A stretch of DNA of 64,000 bases, from NCBI GenBank assembly GCA_029973955.1, contig JARKQJ010000002.1, positions 32,928-96,927 on the forward strand, in the 5' to 3' direction. The stretch comes from Paludibaculum sp. GTDB lineage: Bacteria > Acidobacteriota > Terriglobia > Bryobacterales > Bryobacteraceae. Numbering within the stretch: position 1 is the first letter of the stretch; each line of letters begins with the position of its first letter. A model generated the notes under the pieces. The model saw only the letters and a program-made list of their open reading frames with translations, was not told the origin of the DNA and searched no databases. The translations under genes were made by a program, and so were the position numbers. This document shows positions 9,022 to 21,325 of this stretch, one piece after another.

Positions 9022-9756
9022 TCAGGGACGCGGTTGGAAGTAAGTGAGGATGGCGTTGGCAACGAGGGCGTGGCCTTGTGCATTGGGGTGGTTGCGCTGG
9101 GACATGAGTTCTTCCATGTGCTCTTTGTCGCGGGCGTTTTTGAAGAGTTCCAGGCTATCAACGAGGCCAGTGTGGAATTCAGCGGCGAGGCGGCGAACCT
9201 GGGCGGCCTGCCGTTCGAGGGGGTCTTCGGGATTGCCGAGATCGGACTTGAGGTCGGGAGTGGGGGTGAGGAGGATGACTTTGATGCCGCGGGCCTGGGC
9301 CTGCCGGATCATCTGCCTCCAGGCATCCTCGGCGTTGGGGTTGCCGCGGTCGTTGAGGGAGTAGTCGATGAAAAGAATGTCAGGACGGTGGTCGAGGACA
9401 TCGGCCTGGAAGCGAGCTGCGCCTTTGGGTGAGTTTTCGCCCCCGATGGCGGAGACAATGACGTTGATCACGGCATGAGGGAAGCGTTGGGCGAGGCTGG
9501 CGCGGACGAGGTGGGGGTAGGCTTCGAGGGAGTTGACGACTGGGGTTTTGAAGTAGCCGGCGGGGACGGAGTGGCCGTGAAAGACGAGGTTGACGGTGCG
9601 GTTGGCGGGCCAGTCCTTCTGGAGTTCAGTGATGGTGGGGGTGAGGTATGTGCCGGGGTCGGCGACCTGGGCGAAGGCGTGAGGAGTTGTGAAGGCGATG
9701 AGGGCGAGGGAGACTCGCAGAATCCGTTGTGACAGATTGGAGGGAACGCGACGCAC
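9022..9756 (-). CDS. SGNH/GDSL-type hydrolase, exported
   Basis: 244 residues with a signal peptide (MRRVPSNLSQRILRVSLALI to about AFAQ). SGNH blocks are recognisable: the nucleophile block reads FHGHSVPAGY (Ser63, with His62 where GDSL enzymes have Asp), the oxyanion Gly is in SAIGGENS, the Asn block is DYSLNDRG, and the C-terminal catalytic block is SQRNHPNAQGH. The position three residues before that His, usually Asp, is Gln, so the triad may be a Ser-His dyad or use another acid. Relatives deacetylate or de-esterify polysaccharides. It is the first gene of the minus-strand operon with the enolase-family and GH36-like genes, and is divergent from the GH30 gene. Confidence 0.75.
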   Translation of the reverse strand: MRRVPSNLSQRILRVSLALIAFTTPHAFAQVADPGTYLTPTITELQKDWPANRTVNLVFHGHSVPAGYFKTPVVNSLEAYPHLVRASLAQRFPHAVINVIVSAIGGENSPKGAARFQADVLDHRPDILFIDYSLNDRGNPNAEDAWRQMIRQAQARGIKVILLTPTPDLKSDLGNPEDPLERQAAQVRRLAAEFHTGLVDSLELFKNARDKEHMEELMSQRNHPNAQGHALVANAILTYFQPRP

Positions 9757-9808
9757 AGATGCATTCTAGCTTGTGCGCGGTGTGCTGCCGGGAGCCATGG
9801 GAGGCGCT

Positions 9809-11200
9809 ATGAGAACCTTGAACGGCTTGCTTTGCGTGGTGCTGTGCGGCACGGCGTGGGCGCAGGAGGGTCGATACACGATTCGGGTGGATCAGCCGCG
9901 GCAGACGATTTGGGGTTTGGGATTCGAGATCCAGAGCGACAGTATCGGGTCAGCGAATCAGGGCTTGCCGGAGAAGGTGTCCGCGGTGCCGCACGACCTG
10001 GTGGCGGCGGAGCGGGCGCGGCTGTACGGGGAGATGCTGAAGGGCTTCCGGTATTGCCGGCTGGCGATGGGGCTCTATCTCCGGGGGACGGATGCGGCCG
10101 GGAAGCATGTGGTGGAACGGTACGCGGGGCAGATGCGGGACTTGAAAGAGTTGCAGGAGACAGCGGGCGTTGAGGGGTTCGCGGTGGAGTATTGGTCCCC
10201 GACGCTCTACTGGAAGAGCACGGGGAGGTATCAGGGCGGGACATTGAAGAGCTTCGATGCGGCGTTTCTGGCGGAGTTTGGCGAGGCGCTGGTGGAAGAT
10301 GTACGGTATCTCGAGCGGCACGGCTTGAAGGTGGCGCAGTGGGGGTTGCAGAATGAGCCGCCCGTGGATCATGGGATCTATTCGACGTGCAGCTATACAG
10401 GGCCGCAGTATTACGCGGCGATGAAAGCCGCGGCGCCACGGATACGAGCAGCGTTTCCCAAGATATTCATTCACGCCGATAGCTGGGGTGGACAATCGAC
10501 GGAGGGATCGAAGCTGATCCGGAAAGACGCGGAGTTGTTAAAGCTGATTGACGGGTGGACGTGGCACCGGATTGGGGCGGACTCGAACGAGATGATCGAG
10601 AGGGCGGCGCTGTTCAACGAGGGAGCTGAGGGCCGGCCCGTGTTCAACAACGAGTTCGAGTATCTGAAGGGGCCGGCGACAGACGATCGGTTTGTGAATA
10701 CGGCGCAGTCGCTGATGAACTGGTTTACGTTTGAGAACGCACCGGCATGGTTCTGGCTGCATGCTTTGAAGCCGACATACAACGCGGAGGCGTCCGGGTA
10801 TGCGCTGGGCTTCTGGAGGCCGAACGACGATGAGGACATGAGCCGGATGGGTTCGATTCAGAAAGGGCACTGGGCGTACAACCGGCAGAACTGGCATTCG
10901 CTGGCGGGGTTTCTGAAGTACCTGCCGTGGGATTCGGTGCGGCTGCAGGTGGAGGAAGACGAGGTCAGGAAGGACAACCGGATTCTGGCGTGGCGGACGC
11001 CAGCGGGGAAGCTGGCGTTCGCGGTGACAAACCGCTCGGGCAGACCGTTTGAGTTTCGCGTGGATACGGGCCGGGAGCGGCGGATGTTCGGGTTCCGGTA
11101 CACGCCGGCGGAGGCGGGGATCGCGCTGGGTGCGCAGAGCGGCGCCGCGGTGAAGGCCACGGTGCCGAATCTGGCGATTGAATTCTGGGTGGAGCAGTAG
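9809..11200 (+). CDS. GH30-like glycoside hydrolase, exported
   Basis: 463 residues from the ATG at 9809, preferred over the in-frame ATG at 9773 because GGGAGG (9799-9804) lies just upstream and the protein then starts with a clean signal peptide (MRTLNGLLCVVLCGTAWAQE). The TIM barrel contains QTIWGLGFEIQSD near the start, the acid/base Glu in QWGLQNEPPV and the nucleophile Glu in VFNNEFEYL, with a C-terminal beta-sandwich (from about 390) as in clan GH-A family 30. GH30 includes glucosylceramidases, beta-xylanases, beta-1,6-glucanases and galactanases; the subfamily is not assignable here. It is divergent from the SGNH operon (52-bp gap) and convergent with the following minus-strand gene (2-bp gap). 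Confidence 0.72.
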   Translation: MRTLNGLLCVVLCGTAWAQEGRYTIRVDQPRQTIWGLGFEIQSDSIGSANQGLPEKVSAVPHDLVAAERARLYGEMLKGFRYCRLAMGLYLRGTDAAGKHVVERYAGQMRDLKELQETAGVEGFAVEYWSPTLYWKSTGRYQGGTLKSFDAAFLAEFGEALVEDVRYLERHGLKVAQWGLQNEPPVDHGIYSTCSYTGPQYYAAMKAAAPRIRAAFPKIFIHADSWGGQSTEGSKLIRKDAELLKLIDGWTWHRIGADSNEMIERAALFNEGAEGRPVFNNEFEYLKGPATDDRFVNTAQSLMNWFTFENAPAWFWLHALKPTYNAEASGYALGFWRPNDDEDMSRMGSIQKGHWAYNRQNWHSLAGFLKYLPWDSVRLQVEEDEVRKDNRILAWRTPAGKLAFAVTNRSGRPFEFRVDTGRERRMFGFRYTPAEAGIALGAQSGAAVKATVPNLAIEFWVEQ

Positions 11201-11202
11201 GC

Positions 11203-13338
11203 TCAGCGGGCGATGCGCAGGAGCACGGCTCCGTAGGCGGGGACCTGCACGGATTCGCCCTCGCCGGTGGCGCGGTCGGGATTGAGGGCAACGGCGGTGG
11301 CGAGATCGACCTGGTGAATGAGGTTGATGGACTCCAGCGGGTTGGGCAGCTTTGCAGGGTCCAGCTTCACGCGGATGCGTCTGGATTGCGCGCCGGTGTT
11401 GCCTATCAGGACCCAGGCTTCGCCGGAGCGGCTGTAGATTGCGGAGATGGCGTCCGGGGCATCGAGCTGGACGGCGCGATTGCGCCAGTCCTGGAACTGG
11501 AAGCGGGTGAGGTCGCCGAGGGGTTCGAGGATCCTGTAGAGGGCGATGGCTTCTTTGCTGGCGGGCCAGGGGGTGGTACCGGTGAGGAGAGTTTCCAGGG
11601 TGAGAAGCTGGCCGATGTGGGCCGGGGCATCCTTGTCGATGCTGCCGTAGCCGATGATGCCGCGCGAGCGGGCGTTCGCGAAAGTCCATTCGAGAGGAAG
11701 TTCCTGCACAGGTGGAACGTCGCGGGAGAGGCGGCCGTAGCCCCACTCCATACCCACGACGCGATCGGCAAAGTTCTCGGTAGCGAACATGGGGGTCATG
11801 GTGTCGTGGAGGATCACCTGGCCGTGCGGGCCGACGCGATTGCGGGTCCACTCCATGAGCTGGAGGAGTTCGTCAATGTCCCAGTGGCCAGTGGGAGAGA
11901 GGGCAAGGGTGCCGGTTTGGCCGGAGACGCCGTTGGAGGTCTTGCCGACATGGAGGGGGTTGTTGCAGTAGAGTGCGACGTTCCAGTCGTAGTAGACGCC
12001 GTTCAGCTTGTGGTTTGAAAGGACAGTATCGATGTTCTGTTTGTGCGATTCGAGCCAGCCGGACTTGAGGCACATCTGAGCGCCGTATTCGCCGTGCAGA
12101 GCGCGGTTGCGGTGGAGCTTGCCGGTGTCATCGGGCTTGCGGCCCCACTCCTCGGCGTGGTCTTTGAAGGCCTGGGTGGAGGGGTGGAGTTCTTTGTTGG
12201 AGAAGTAGGTTGTGACCTGGATGCCGCGGGCCTGGCACTGCTGGATGACGCGGTCGTATTGCTTCATGGCGTCGGGCGGGTAAGGCGGGTAAGAACCGTC
12301 GCGCCAGAAGAGGCCGTCGTTCAGGGCGTCGCCGTCGTTGTGGCAATGAACGGTGCGGATGCCGGAGTCGGCCCATTTCTGAATCTGTTCTTCGGTGACC
12401 CATTTGCCGCCGTTGGCGCCGAAGGCGGTATGGAGCCAGGTGGGATTAGCGTGACCTTCGAGAATGGGAATGCCGATGTAGCTATCGAAGGTCCAGGTGC
12501 CGCGGGCCTGGACCTGCCCGATGATGTCGAGCGGATTGACGCTGACGGAGACGCCGAGTGGTGAAAGGCTGGAGGAGATATTGCACTGGCCGGCGCCCGG
12601 CTTGCCGGCGGCCTGATAGTCCCACTGGGAGAGGTCATCGGAGACAAACCATTCGATGCCTTCGATGCCGGGATTGGCGACGACGAGGTAGCGCGGGATG
12701 TGGCGGGTTTGAAGGGGGGGATCGAAGTAGGCGCCGGCGCGCAGCTTGCGCCACTGCGTGACGCCGAAGGAGAGGGGGGTGACGCCCTCCTGTTCCGCGA
12801 TGCCCTGGCGATACCCGAAGTGATCCAGCGATGGATCAAGCACGGTGGAGAAGACACCGGCCCGGCGGATGGCGACGGGTTGATCGCCGAAGACAAACTC
12901 ACGGCGGAGCTTCAGGTAACCCCAGCGGTATTCGTAGCGGGTGCGAAGCCGGATGCCGGAGTCCTGGCCTTGCGCGTTGAGGAGGCGGGCAGTGACGCGC
13001 ACGACGCGGGCTTTGCCGGAGTCTTCGACGGCAACGTCGGGCGCTGCATCGTTCTGCGAGTGGAAGCTTTCGCCGCCAGCCATGGTAATGAACGCGTTGA
13101 CCGGCTTCACGAGCAGGTTTTTCGCAGCGCCGTGTTTGAGCGAGACGATCGAGATCTCCGCACCGTGTTTCAGGTCGTGCTGAAAGGTGTAGTAGGGCGT
13201 GGAGAGAGTGAGGGTACCGGCTGAGTCCTGACGATCCACTGTGTAGGCACCGGGCCAGGTGCTGGATTGAGCGAAGAGGGGCAGGGAGAGTAGGCAAAGC
13301 CCCGCCAGGATGGGGCGTGGATGAGTACAGAAAGGCAT
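11203..13338 (-). CDS. Exported glycosidase-like TIM-barrel protein of unassigned family
   Basis: 711 residues with a signal peptide (to about LSLPLFAQ). An N-terminal beta-rich domain (30-290) precedes a TIM-barrel-like centre with GGKWVTEEQIQKWADSGIRT, RGIQVTTYFSNKEL, LNGVYYDWNVALYCNN and GQVILHDTMTPMF, then a C-terminal beta domain ending in VPAYGAVLLRIAR. The YYDWN strand-end Asp is a plausible nucleophile. The architecture resembles GH36/GH31-type retaining alpha-glycosidases and DUF6259-like proteins, but I cannot place it in a family. A 16-bp dyad sits 3 bp upstream of the ATG and there is no SD. It lies 36 bp downstream of oxyR on the same strand, but the dyad suggests its own control. 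Confidence 0.6.
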   Translation of the reverse strand: MPFCTHPRPILAGLCLLSLPLFAQSSTWPGAYTVDRQDSAGTLTLSTPYYTFQHDLKHGAEISIVSLKHGAAKNLLVKPVNAFITMAGGESFHSQNDAAPDVAVEDSGKARVVRVTARLLNAQGQDSGIRLRTRYEYRWGYLKLRREFVFGDQPVAIRRAGVFSTVLDPSLDHFGYRQGIAEQEGVTPLSFGVTQWRKLRAGAYFDPPLQTRHIPRYLVVANPGIEGIEWFVSDDLSQWDYQAAGKPGAGQCNISSSLSPLGVSVSVNPLDIIGQVQARGTWTFDSYIGIPILEGHANPTWLHTAFGANGGKWVTEEQIQKWADSGIRTVHCHNDGDALNDGLFWRDGSYPPYPPDAMKQYDRVIQQCQARGIQVTTYFSNKELHPSTQAFKDHAEEWGRKPDDTGKLHRNRALHGEYGAQMCLKSGWLESHKQNIDTVLSNHKLNGVYYDWNVALYCNNPLHVGKTSNGVSGQTGTLALSPTGHWDIDELLQLMEWTRNRVGPHGQVILHDTMTPMFATENFADRVVGMEWGYGRLSRDVPPVQELPLEWTFANARSRGIIGYGSIDKDAPAHIGQLLTLETLLTGTTPWPASKEAIALYRILEPLGDLTRFQFQDWRNRAVQLDAPDAISAIYSRSGEAWVLIGNTGAQSRRIRVKLDPAKLPNPLESINLIHQVDLATAVALNPDRATGEGESVQVPAYGAVLLRIAR

Positions 13339-13341
13339 GAC

Positions 13342-13357
13342 CGATACGAATGTATCG
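13342..13357. promoter_or_regulatory. Perfect dyad at the 5' end of the glycosidase-like gene
   Basis: CGATACGAATGTATCG has 6-bp perfect arms around GAAT and starts three bases before the ATG (13338) of the minus-strand gene. On that strand TACGAT, a fair -10 sequence, overlaps it. It could be a repressor operator or an RNA hairpin hiding the start codon. Assignment as an operator is inference. Confidence 0.4.
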
Positions 13358-13374
13358 TAGTCGGCAAGCTGAGG

Positions 13375-16585
<3,211 letters not shown>

Positions 16586-16624
16586 GCTCGGGCCGGCAAC
16601 TCCTCCAAGACCGGCCCAGGACGA

Positions 16625-16660
16625 ACGGCGGCGCCCACCGCGCCGCCGTATTCTGTCTTC
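16625..16660 (+). terminator. Rho-independent-type terminator after katG
   Basis: ACGGCGGCGC (16625-16634) pairs with GCGCCGCCGT (16640-16649) around a CCACC loop and is followed by a T-rich stretch. A second inverted repeat, GGGCCGG/CCGGCCC, lies just upstream in the same 3' region. Converging transcription from nothing closer than 16673 makes it a katG terminator. Confidence 0.7.
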
Positions 16661-16672
16661 TGGAATCAATTG

Positions 16673-17800
16673 CTAGCAGGGGATGATAGTGCCGGTTTGG
16701 GCGGTGTCGTAGCCTGCGAGAAGTTCGAGTTTGCGGCGGAGGGTGGCGCGCTGGAGGACGTCGAGAAAGGCGCTGGCGGCGGGAAGATCGAGAGTGCGTT
16801 TGCGGAGAACGAAATCGTAGCGGGCACGGTGGAGGGGGAGGAAATCGAGACCGAAGGTGAGGGCAGCGGAGCGGGTGACGAGGCAGACGTCGGCCTGGCC
16901 TGCAGCGACGGCGTAGGCGGCGGCGAGATGGCCGTAGGCTTCGGAGTCGTAGCCGCGAACGGAGTTGGGCGTCAGGCCGGCCTGAGTGAGGAGACGGTCA
17001 AGGAGGGTGCGGATGGCGGCACCGCCTTCTCGGTTGATGAGGCGGACTTTGCGTTTGGCCAGATCGGCGGCGGTACGGATCTGTTTGGGGTTGCCGGAGG
17101 CGACGGCGAAGCCCTCCTCCCAGTTGGCGAAGGTGACGAGAATCATCTCCTCGCCGGCAAACATCTCGCGCACGAAGGGGACATTGAATTCGCCGGTGGC
17201 GGGATCTTCGAGATGTGATCCGGCGATGTGCACGAGACCATCCTTGAGCCAGGTGAGAGCGAGATGGCTGGAAGCGGTGGCGGAGATGATTTCAATGCCG
17301 GCGACGCGCTCCACCATGTTGGCGAGGAGGCGGGCGGCGGGGTCACAGCCGGCGAGCACGAGTCGCTTGTGGGCGGCCTCTTCCTTGGCAACCACGACAA
17401 GATCCGCGCGGCTGGCGGTGCGGTGCGTGCGACGGATGACGCCATCGGCTTCGGGGAGATAAGAGGGCGTCGCGCTGACGGGCACGCTCACCCATTTCGA
17501 ACCGACCTGGCAGATGCGGATGGGCTGCCCGGCGGCGGGCGTGGTGGCGCTGAGCAATTCTGCGATGAGGAGCTCCGGCGTATTGGCGGCGGCGGCGCGG
17601 ATCGAGAAGAGGTCGTCGACGGTGACTTCGAGTTCGCGCGCCAAGTGAAGGGCGACCTCGGTGTTGGGCACGTAGGTACCGGCTTCGATGGCGTAGATGG
17701 TCTGCCGGTTGACGTTCACGCGCCGGGCGAGTTCGGCGGCGGCCAGGCCGCGGCTCTTGCGAATCTGCGCCAGGCGGTTTTCGATGCCGGCTTTTGACAA
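16673..17800 (-). CDS. XRE-type helix-turn-helix regulator with periplasmic-binding-like ligand domain
   Basis: 375 residues. Residues about 8-65 are an XRE helix-turn-helix (LAQIRKSRGLAAAELARRVN, RQTIYAIEAGTYVP). The rest resembles the type-2 periplasmic-binding/molybdate-binding-like domain (COG1910 type), with VLAGCDPAARLLANMVER, LALTWLKDGLVHIAGSHLED and a C-terminal lobe with DVCLVTRSAALTFGLDFLPL. Such fusions sense a small ligand and control neighbouring genes; many are linked to molybdate, tungstate or cofactor genes, but no such genes are nearby, so the ligand is unknown. The start is TTG (17798-17800), chosen because AAGGAG (17807-17812 on this strand) is placed 6 bases upstream. It is followed on the other side by the katG terminator. 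Confidence 0.8.
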   Translation of the reverse strand: MSKAGIENRLAQIRKSRGLAAAELARRVNVNRQTIYAIEAGTYVPNTEVALHLARELEVTVDDLFSIRAAAANTPELLIAELLSATTPAAGQPIRICQVGSKWVSVPVSATPSYLPEADGVIRRTHRTASRADLVVVAKEEAAHKRLVLAGCDPAARLLANMVERVAGIEIISATASSHLALTWLKDGLVHIAGSHLEDPATGEFNVPFVREMFAGEEMILVTFANWEEGFAVASGNPKQIRTAADLAKRKVRLINREGGAAIRTLLDRLLTQAGLTPNSVRGYDSEAYGHLAAAYAVAAGQADVCLVTRSAALTFGLDFLPLHRARYDFVLRKRTLDLPAASAFLDVLQRATLRRKLELLAGYDTAQTGTIIPC

Positions 17801-17866
17801 TGCGCGCTCCTTGGCCGAGAGACTCGACCTTGAGACTATTCTGGCCCAAGGCGGGCGGGGCGCGCT

Positions 17867-20800
17867 TCAGAAGTGCAGTTTCAGGACGAACTCGAAGACG
17901 CGCGGGTCGAGCGCAGTGGTGATGGTGCCGAAGACGGAGCTACCGAAGCTGCCGTTGGGATTGCCGAGCGGAGGCGTATTGGCGACGTTGAATGCTTCGG
18001 CGCGGAACTCGGTCCGGAGACGCTCGGTAATGGTGAAGGATTTGCCCACCATTACATCGGCGGCTTGGTAATTGGGGCCGGAGACGGGGTTCCTGGAACT
18101 GTTGCCGATGGTGAACTGCGGGGCTTGGGTGAAAGCGGCTGTGTTGAAGTAGCGGCCGGTAGAGCGCTGGCCGCCCGGAAGTGTGGGGTCCGCAATGCGA
18201 TTGGGACGCTGAACACCGAAGCCGGCGAAGGCGTTGAGGTTGGTGGCTTGCGTGACGGCGATGGGGCTTCCGGATTGGAGGCGCACGAGCGAGACGATCT
18301 GCCAGCCGCCGAGCACGGCGTCCTTCCAGCCGGCGAGGGTGCGAGCCCGGCCGCGGCCGAAGGGAATTTCGTAGACCATGCCGGCGGAGAAGACATGCGG
18401 GATGTTGCCGGTGGAGACGTCCTTTTCCAGACGCTTATTGAAGCTGTCCGCCGCCTGGAAGTTTGTGACAGGGCCGGTAAGGACGGCGGAATCGAAGACT
18501 GCGCCGGCGTCGTCGATGAGGCGGGAGAAGGTATAGGCGGCGCTGAAGGTGAGTCCGCGGGAGAAGCGCTTCTCAATGCGGGACTGGAAGGAGTGGTAGG
18601 TGGAGTGGCCGACGTTGTTGCGATAGAGCGTGACGGCGGTGAAGCGCGGATAGGGCCTCATCAGCTGTGCGGCGGCGATGGTTGGAGTGCCAAGGGAGGT
18701 ATTGGGCGGGATCTGGCCGTAAAAGGGATTGCTGACCTGGCGAGTAAGCGATGAGCCGATGGCGAGCTGCTCGACGGTGAGCTGATTGAGATTGACGTCC
18801 GGCACACCAAGGCGGGTGAGCTTGGAACCGAGGTAGCCCGATTCGACGCTCCAATCCTGGGCGATTGTCTTCTGGAGGCTTAGGTTCCATTGCTGCGCGT
18901 AGCCGCTGCCATTATCGCGCTGGACTCCGAAGACACCCTGACCGAGGCCGGCATCGGGACCGGGCGGCTGCGGGGTAACGGTGGGGCCTTGGGAGAGGAC
19001 GAACGCCGGGTTAATGTTGTCCAGAGTCTGCTGGCCGAGGGTTTGGATGAAGGGAAAGAGCGGCGTGGTGAAGGGTGTGGTGATGCCGGCCTGTTCGATC
19101 CAGGTGAGCGAGTAGCCGGAGCGGACGACGAAGGAGTCTGCGAGTTTGTAGGCGAGACCCACGCGAGGCGCGAAGTTGAGCTTTTCGAGCTCGCGCGCGG
19201 TGCGGGGGAAGCCGTTGGCGCCGAGGTAGTCGAGCTGTTGGGAGCGGAGATTGAAGACGGCGCCCTGGTCGCCGCGGACTGTGGAGGGGTGGTTCAGGGT
19301 GTAGCGGACGCCGAGATTGGCGGAGAGGCGGCGGGAGAAGCGCCAGTCGTCCTGGAGGAAGAATTCGGCGATGGTGGCGCGGGGCTTGAGGAGTTCCGAT
19401 TGCGCGTCTAGAGAGAAGCGCGTCACCTGGCCGAGAAGGAACGAGGCGAAGCTGTTGCCTGTGTTGGAGACCGGCGTGCCGGCGGCGGTGAGGCCGGCGG
19501 TGAAGATGGTGGAGAACTGGAAGTTGCCGGTGGGACTGGGGGGCTGGAGGACGTCGAGATGTTCAAGGCGAATGTCTGCGCCGGCCTTGAGGGTGTGGCG
19601 GCCGCGGGTCCAGGAGAAGTTGTCGACGAACTGAGTCACGGACGTGGTGAAGGTAGCGTTGGCGTTGGCGGGCGGGCCGAGTTGCTGGTAACTCACCAGG
19701 TCGTAGGTGGGGAGGACGTCGCTGAATGAAGTGAGGGGGATGTTGGGGATACGCGAGATCGCGGTGGCGGGTTGGCCGGTGCTGAGGGAGGAGCGGTCGA
19801 AACCGCGGCGGGTGTAGCCGAAGCGGAACTGGTTGACGGCGTTGGGGCGGAGGTTCCAGCTATGTTCGGCGACGACAGAGTCGGCACGGGTGAGGGTTTT
19901 GCCGATGTAGGTGGCGGTGAAGGTGCCGCTGCCGTCGGGCAGCGGAGTGGCGGGGGCGGAGTCGTCACGGAGGTAGGAGTAGCGCGCGAAGAGGCGATGA
20001 GCAGAGCCGATGTAGCGGTCGACGCGGAGGTCGAACTGATCCTGGGCGGTTGTGTCGGAGCCGACTCGGCGGTAGTTATTGGCGACGGCTTCATTGGAGC
20101 CGGAGATGACGTTGGGAGCGGGATAGCGATCGACCACGGCCTGGGCGGCGGTGTCGAAGCTGGTGGCTGGAACAGTGTTGCCCGGAAAGGGATCGCGCGA
20201 GTAAGCGCCGTTTGTGAGGCGGGTGGAGCGCGGATCGTAGATGGCCTGGGTGAAGATGCCGCGCTTCTGAGCAGTGGTGGGGACAGTGCTGGTGCGAACA
20301 ACACCGGTTTTGAGGCGCGTGCCTTGCCAGTCGATGAAGAAGAAGGTCCGGTTCTTCTGGATGGGGCCGCCGAGCACGAAGCCGTATTGGTTGCGGCGGA
20401 AGAGCGGCTTGGAGCCCGTGGTGGCGAAGAGGTTGCGGGCGTTCAGGGCTTCATTACGGAAGAATTCGAAGAGGGTGCCGTGGAGCTGGTTGGAGCCGGA
20501 CCTCTGGTTGACCATGATGACGCCGCCGTTGGAGCGGCCGTACTCGGCGGAATAGCTGTTGGTCTCGACGCGAAACTCGTCGATGGCGTCGACGATGGGG
20601 TAGAAAGCGACCTGACCGGGCTCGGGCTGGAGGACACTGATGCCGTCGTAGATGTACTCGGAGACTCGCGGACGGCTGCCGTTGATGCGGGGGAGGAGGT
20701 TGCCGGGAGGAAGATTGACGCCCGGCGAGAGGGCGATGAGGGGGACGAAGTTGCGGCCGTCGAGGGGGAGGGTGACCACCTTCTTCTGGTCGACAACGAA

Positions 20801-21208
20801 GGTGGTGGTACCGCGGACGGACTGCAGCAGCGGGGCGTCGGCTGTGACGAGGACGGACTGGGAGACATCGCCGAGTTGGAGCCGGGCGTCGAGATTGATC
20901 TGGTCTCCGATGCGGACGGCGATGCCATCGCGCTGCAGAGAAAGAAAACCCCGTTTGGTGACGGTGAGGCGGTAGACGCCGGCGGGGAGGGCGATGAAAT
21001 GAAAGCGGCCTTCGGCGTCCGATTCGCGGGCGAGGGCGGCGCCAGTGGCACTGTTCAGGAGTTCGACCGACGCACTGGAAACAGGCAGGCCGCTGGGATC
21101 CAGCACGAGGCCGAAGAGTTCCGCCTTAGTGGACTGGGCGGACAGGGAAGCCGCGAGCACGGCGAGAAGTGCATGAAGGCGCAACAGAGAGAGCCCAGAA
21201 GAAGTCAT
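17867..21208 (-). CDS. TonB-dependent receptor with N-terminal carboxypeptidase-regulatory-like domain (receptor 1)
   Basis: About 1113 residues. Signal peptide (LLRLHALLAVLAASLSAQ), then a carboxypeptidase-regulatory-like beta-sandwich (about 30-115, GLVLDPSGLPVSSASVELL to LPAGVYRLTVTKRGF), a plug domain (TLPLDGRNFVPLIALSPGV, NGSRPRVSEYIYDGISV, SAEYGRSNGGVIMVNQRSG) and a ~22-strand outer-membrane barrel ending in the usual aromatic residue (FEFVLKLHF). The type is common in Acidobacteriota (Oar-like) and probably takes up oligosaccharides, though the substrate is not deducible. The ATG at 21208 is used; an in-frame GTG at 21235 with GAAGGA four bases upstream is an alternative. It is divergent from the GH78 rhamnosidase, which suggests a shared substrate. 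Confidence 0.85.
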   Translation of the reverse strand: MTSSGLSLLRLHALLAVLAASLSAQSTKAELFGLVLDPSGLPVSSASVELLNSATGAALARESDAEGRFHFIALPAGVYRLTVTKRGFLSLQRDGIAVRIGDQINLDARLQLGDVSQSVLVTADAPLLQSVRGTTTFVVDQKKVVTLPLDGRNFVPLIALSPGVNLPPGNLLPRINGSRPRVSEYIYDGISVLQPEPGQVAFYPIVDAIDEFRVETNSYSAEYGRSNGGVIMVNQRSGSNQLHGTLFEFFRNEALNARNLFATTGSKPLFRRNQYGFVLGGPIQKNRTFFFIDWQGTRLKTGVVRTSTVPTTAQKRGIFTQAIYDPRSTRLTNGAYSRDPFPGNTVPATSFDTAAQAVVDRYPAPNVISGSNEAVANNYRRVGSDTTAQDQFDLRVDRYIGSAHRLFARYSYLRDDSAPATPLPDGSGTFTATYIGKTLTRADSVVAEHSWNLRPNAVNQFRFGYTRRGFDRSSLSTGQPATAISRIPNIPLTSFSDVLPTYDLVSYQQLGPPANANATFTTSVTQFVDNFSWTRGRHTLKAGADIRLEHLDVLQPPSPTGNFQFSTIFTAGLTAAGTPVSNTGNSFASFLLGQVTRFSLDAQSELLKPRATIAEFFLQDDWRFSRRLSANLGVRYTLNHPSTVRGDQGAVFNLRSQQLDYLGANGFPRTARELEKLNFAPRVGLAYKLADSFVVRSGYSLTWIEQAGITTPFTTPLFPFIQTLGQQTLDNINPAFVLSQGPTVTPQPPGPDAGLGQGVFGVQRDNGSGYAQQWNLSLQKTIAQDWSVESGYLGSKLTRLGVPDVNLNQLTVEQLAIGSSLTRQVSNPFYGQIPPNTSLGTPTIAAAQLMRPYPRFTAVTLYRNNVGHSTYHSFQSRIEKRFSRGLTFSAAYTFSRLIDDAGAVFDSAVLTGPVTNFQAADSFNKRLEKDVSTGNIPHVFSAGMVYEIPFGRGRARTLAGWKDAVLGGWQIVSLVRLQSGSPIAVTQATNLNAFAGFGVQRPNRIADPTLPGGQRSTGRYFNTAAFTQAPQFTIGNSSRNPVSGPNYQAADVMVGKSFTITERLRTEFRAEAFNVANTPPLGNPNGSFGSSVFGTITTALDPRVFEFVLKLHF

Positions 21209-21325
21209 GGAAACACGACACTGCAAGGTTACCACGACATCCTTCGCCGGAGAATCCGGCGGCTGGAGCAGCCCGGCTTCTCATGGAGGGGCTGGAGTGA
21301 TAGTGTCGAGGCGAACCGGAGCTAT

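Noticed and set aside
19772..21325. A longer start for the GH78 rhamnosidase
   Set aside because: The frame is open far upstream, but that part is antisense to TonB receptor 1, and the signal peptide begins at 21326.
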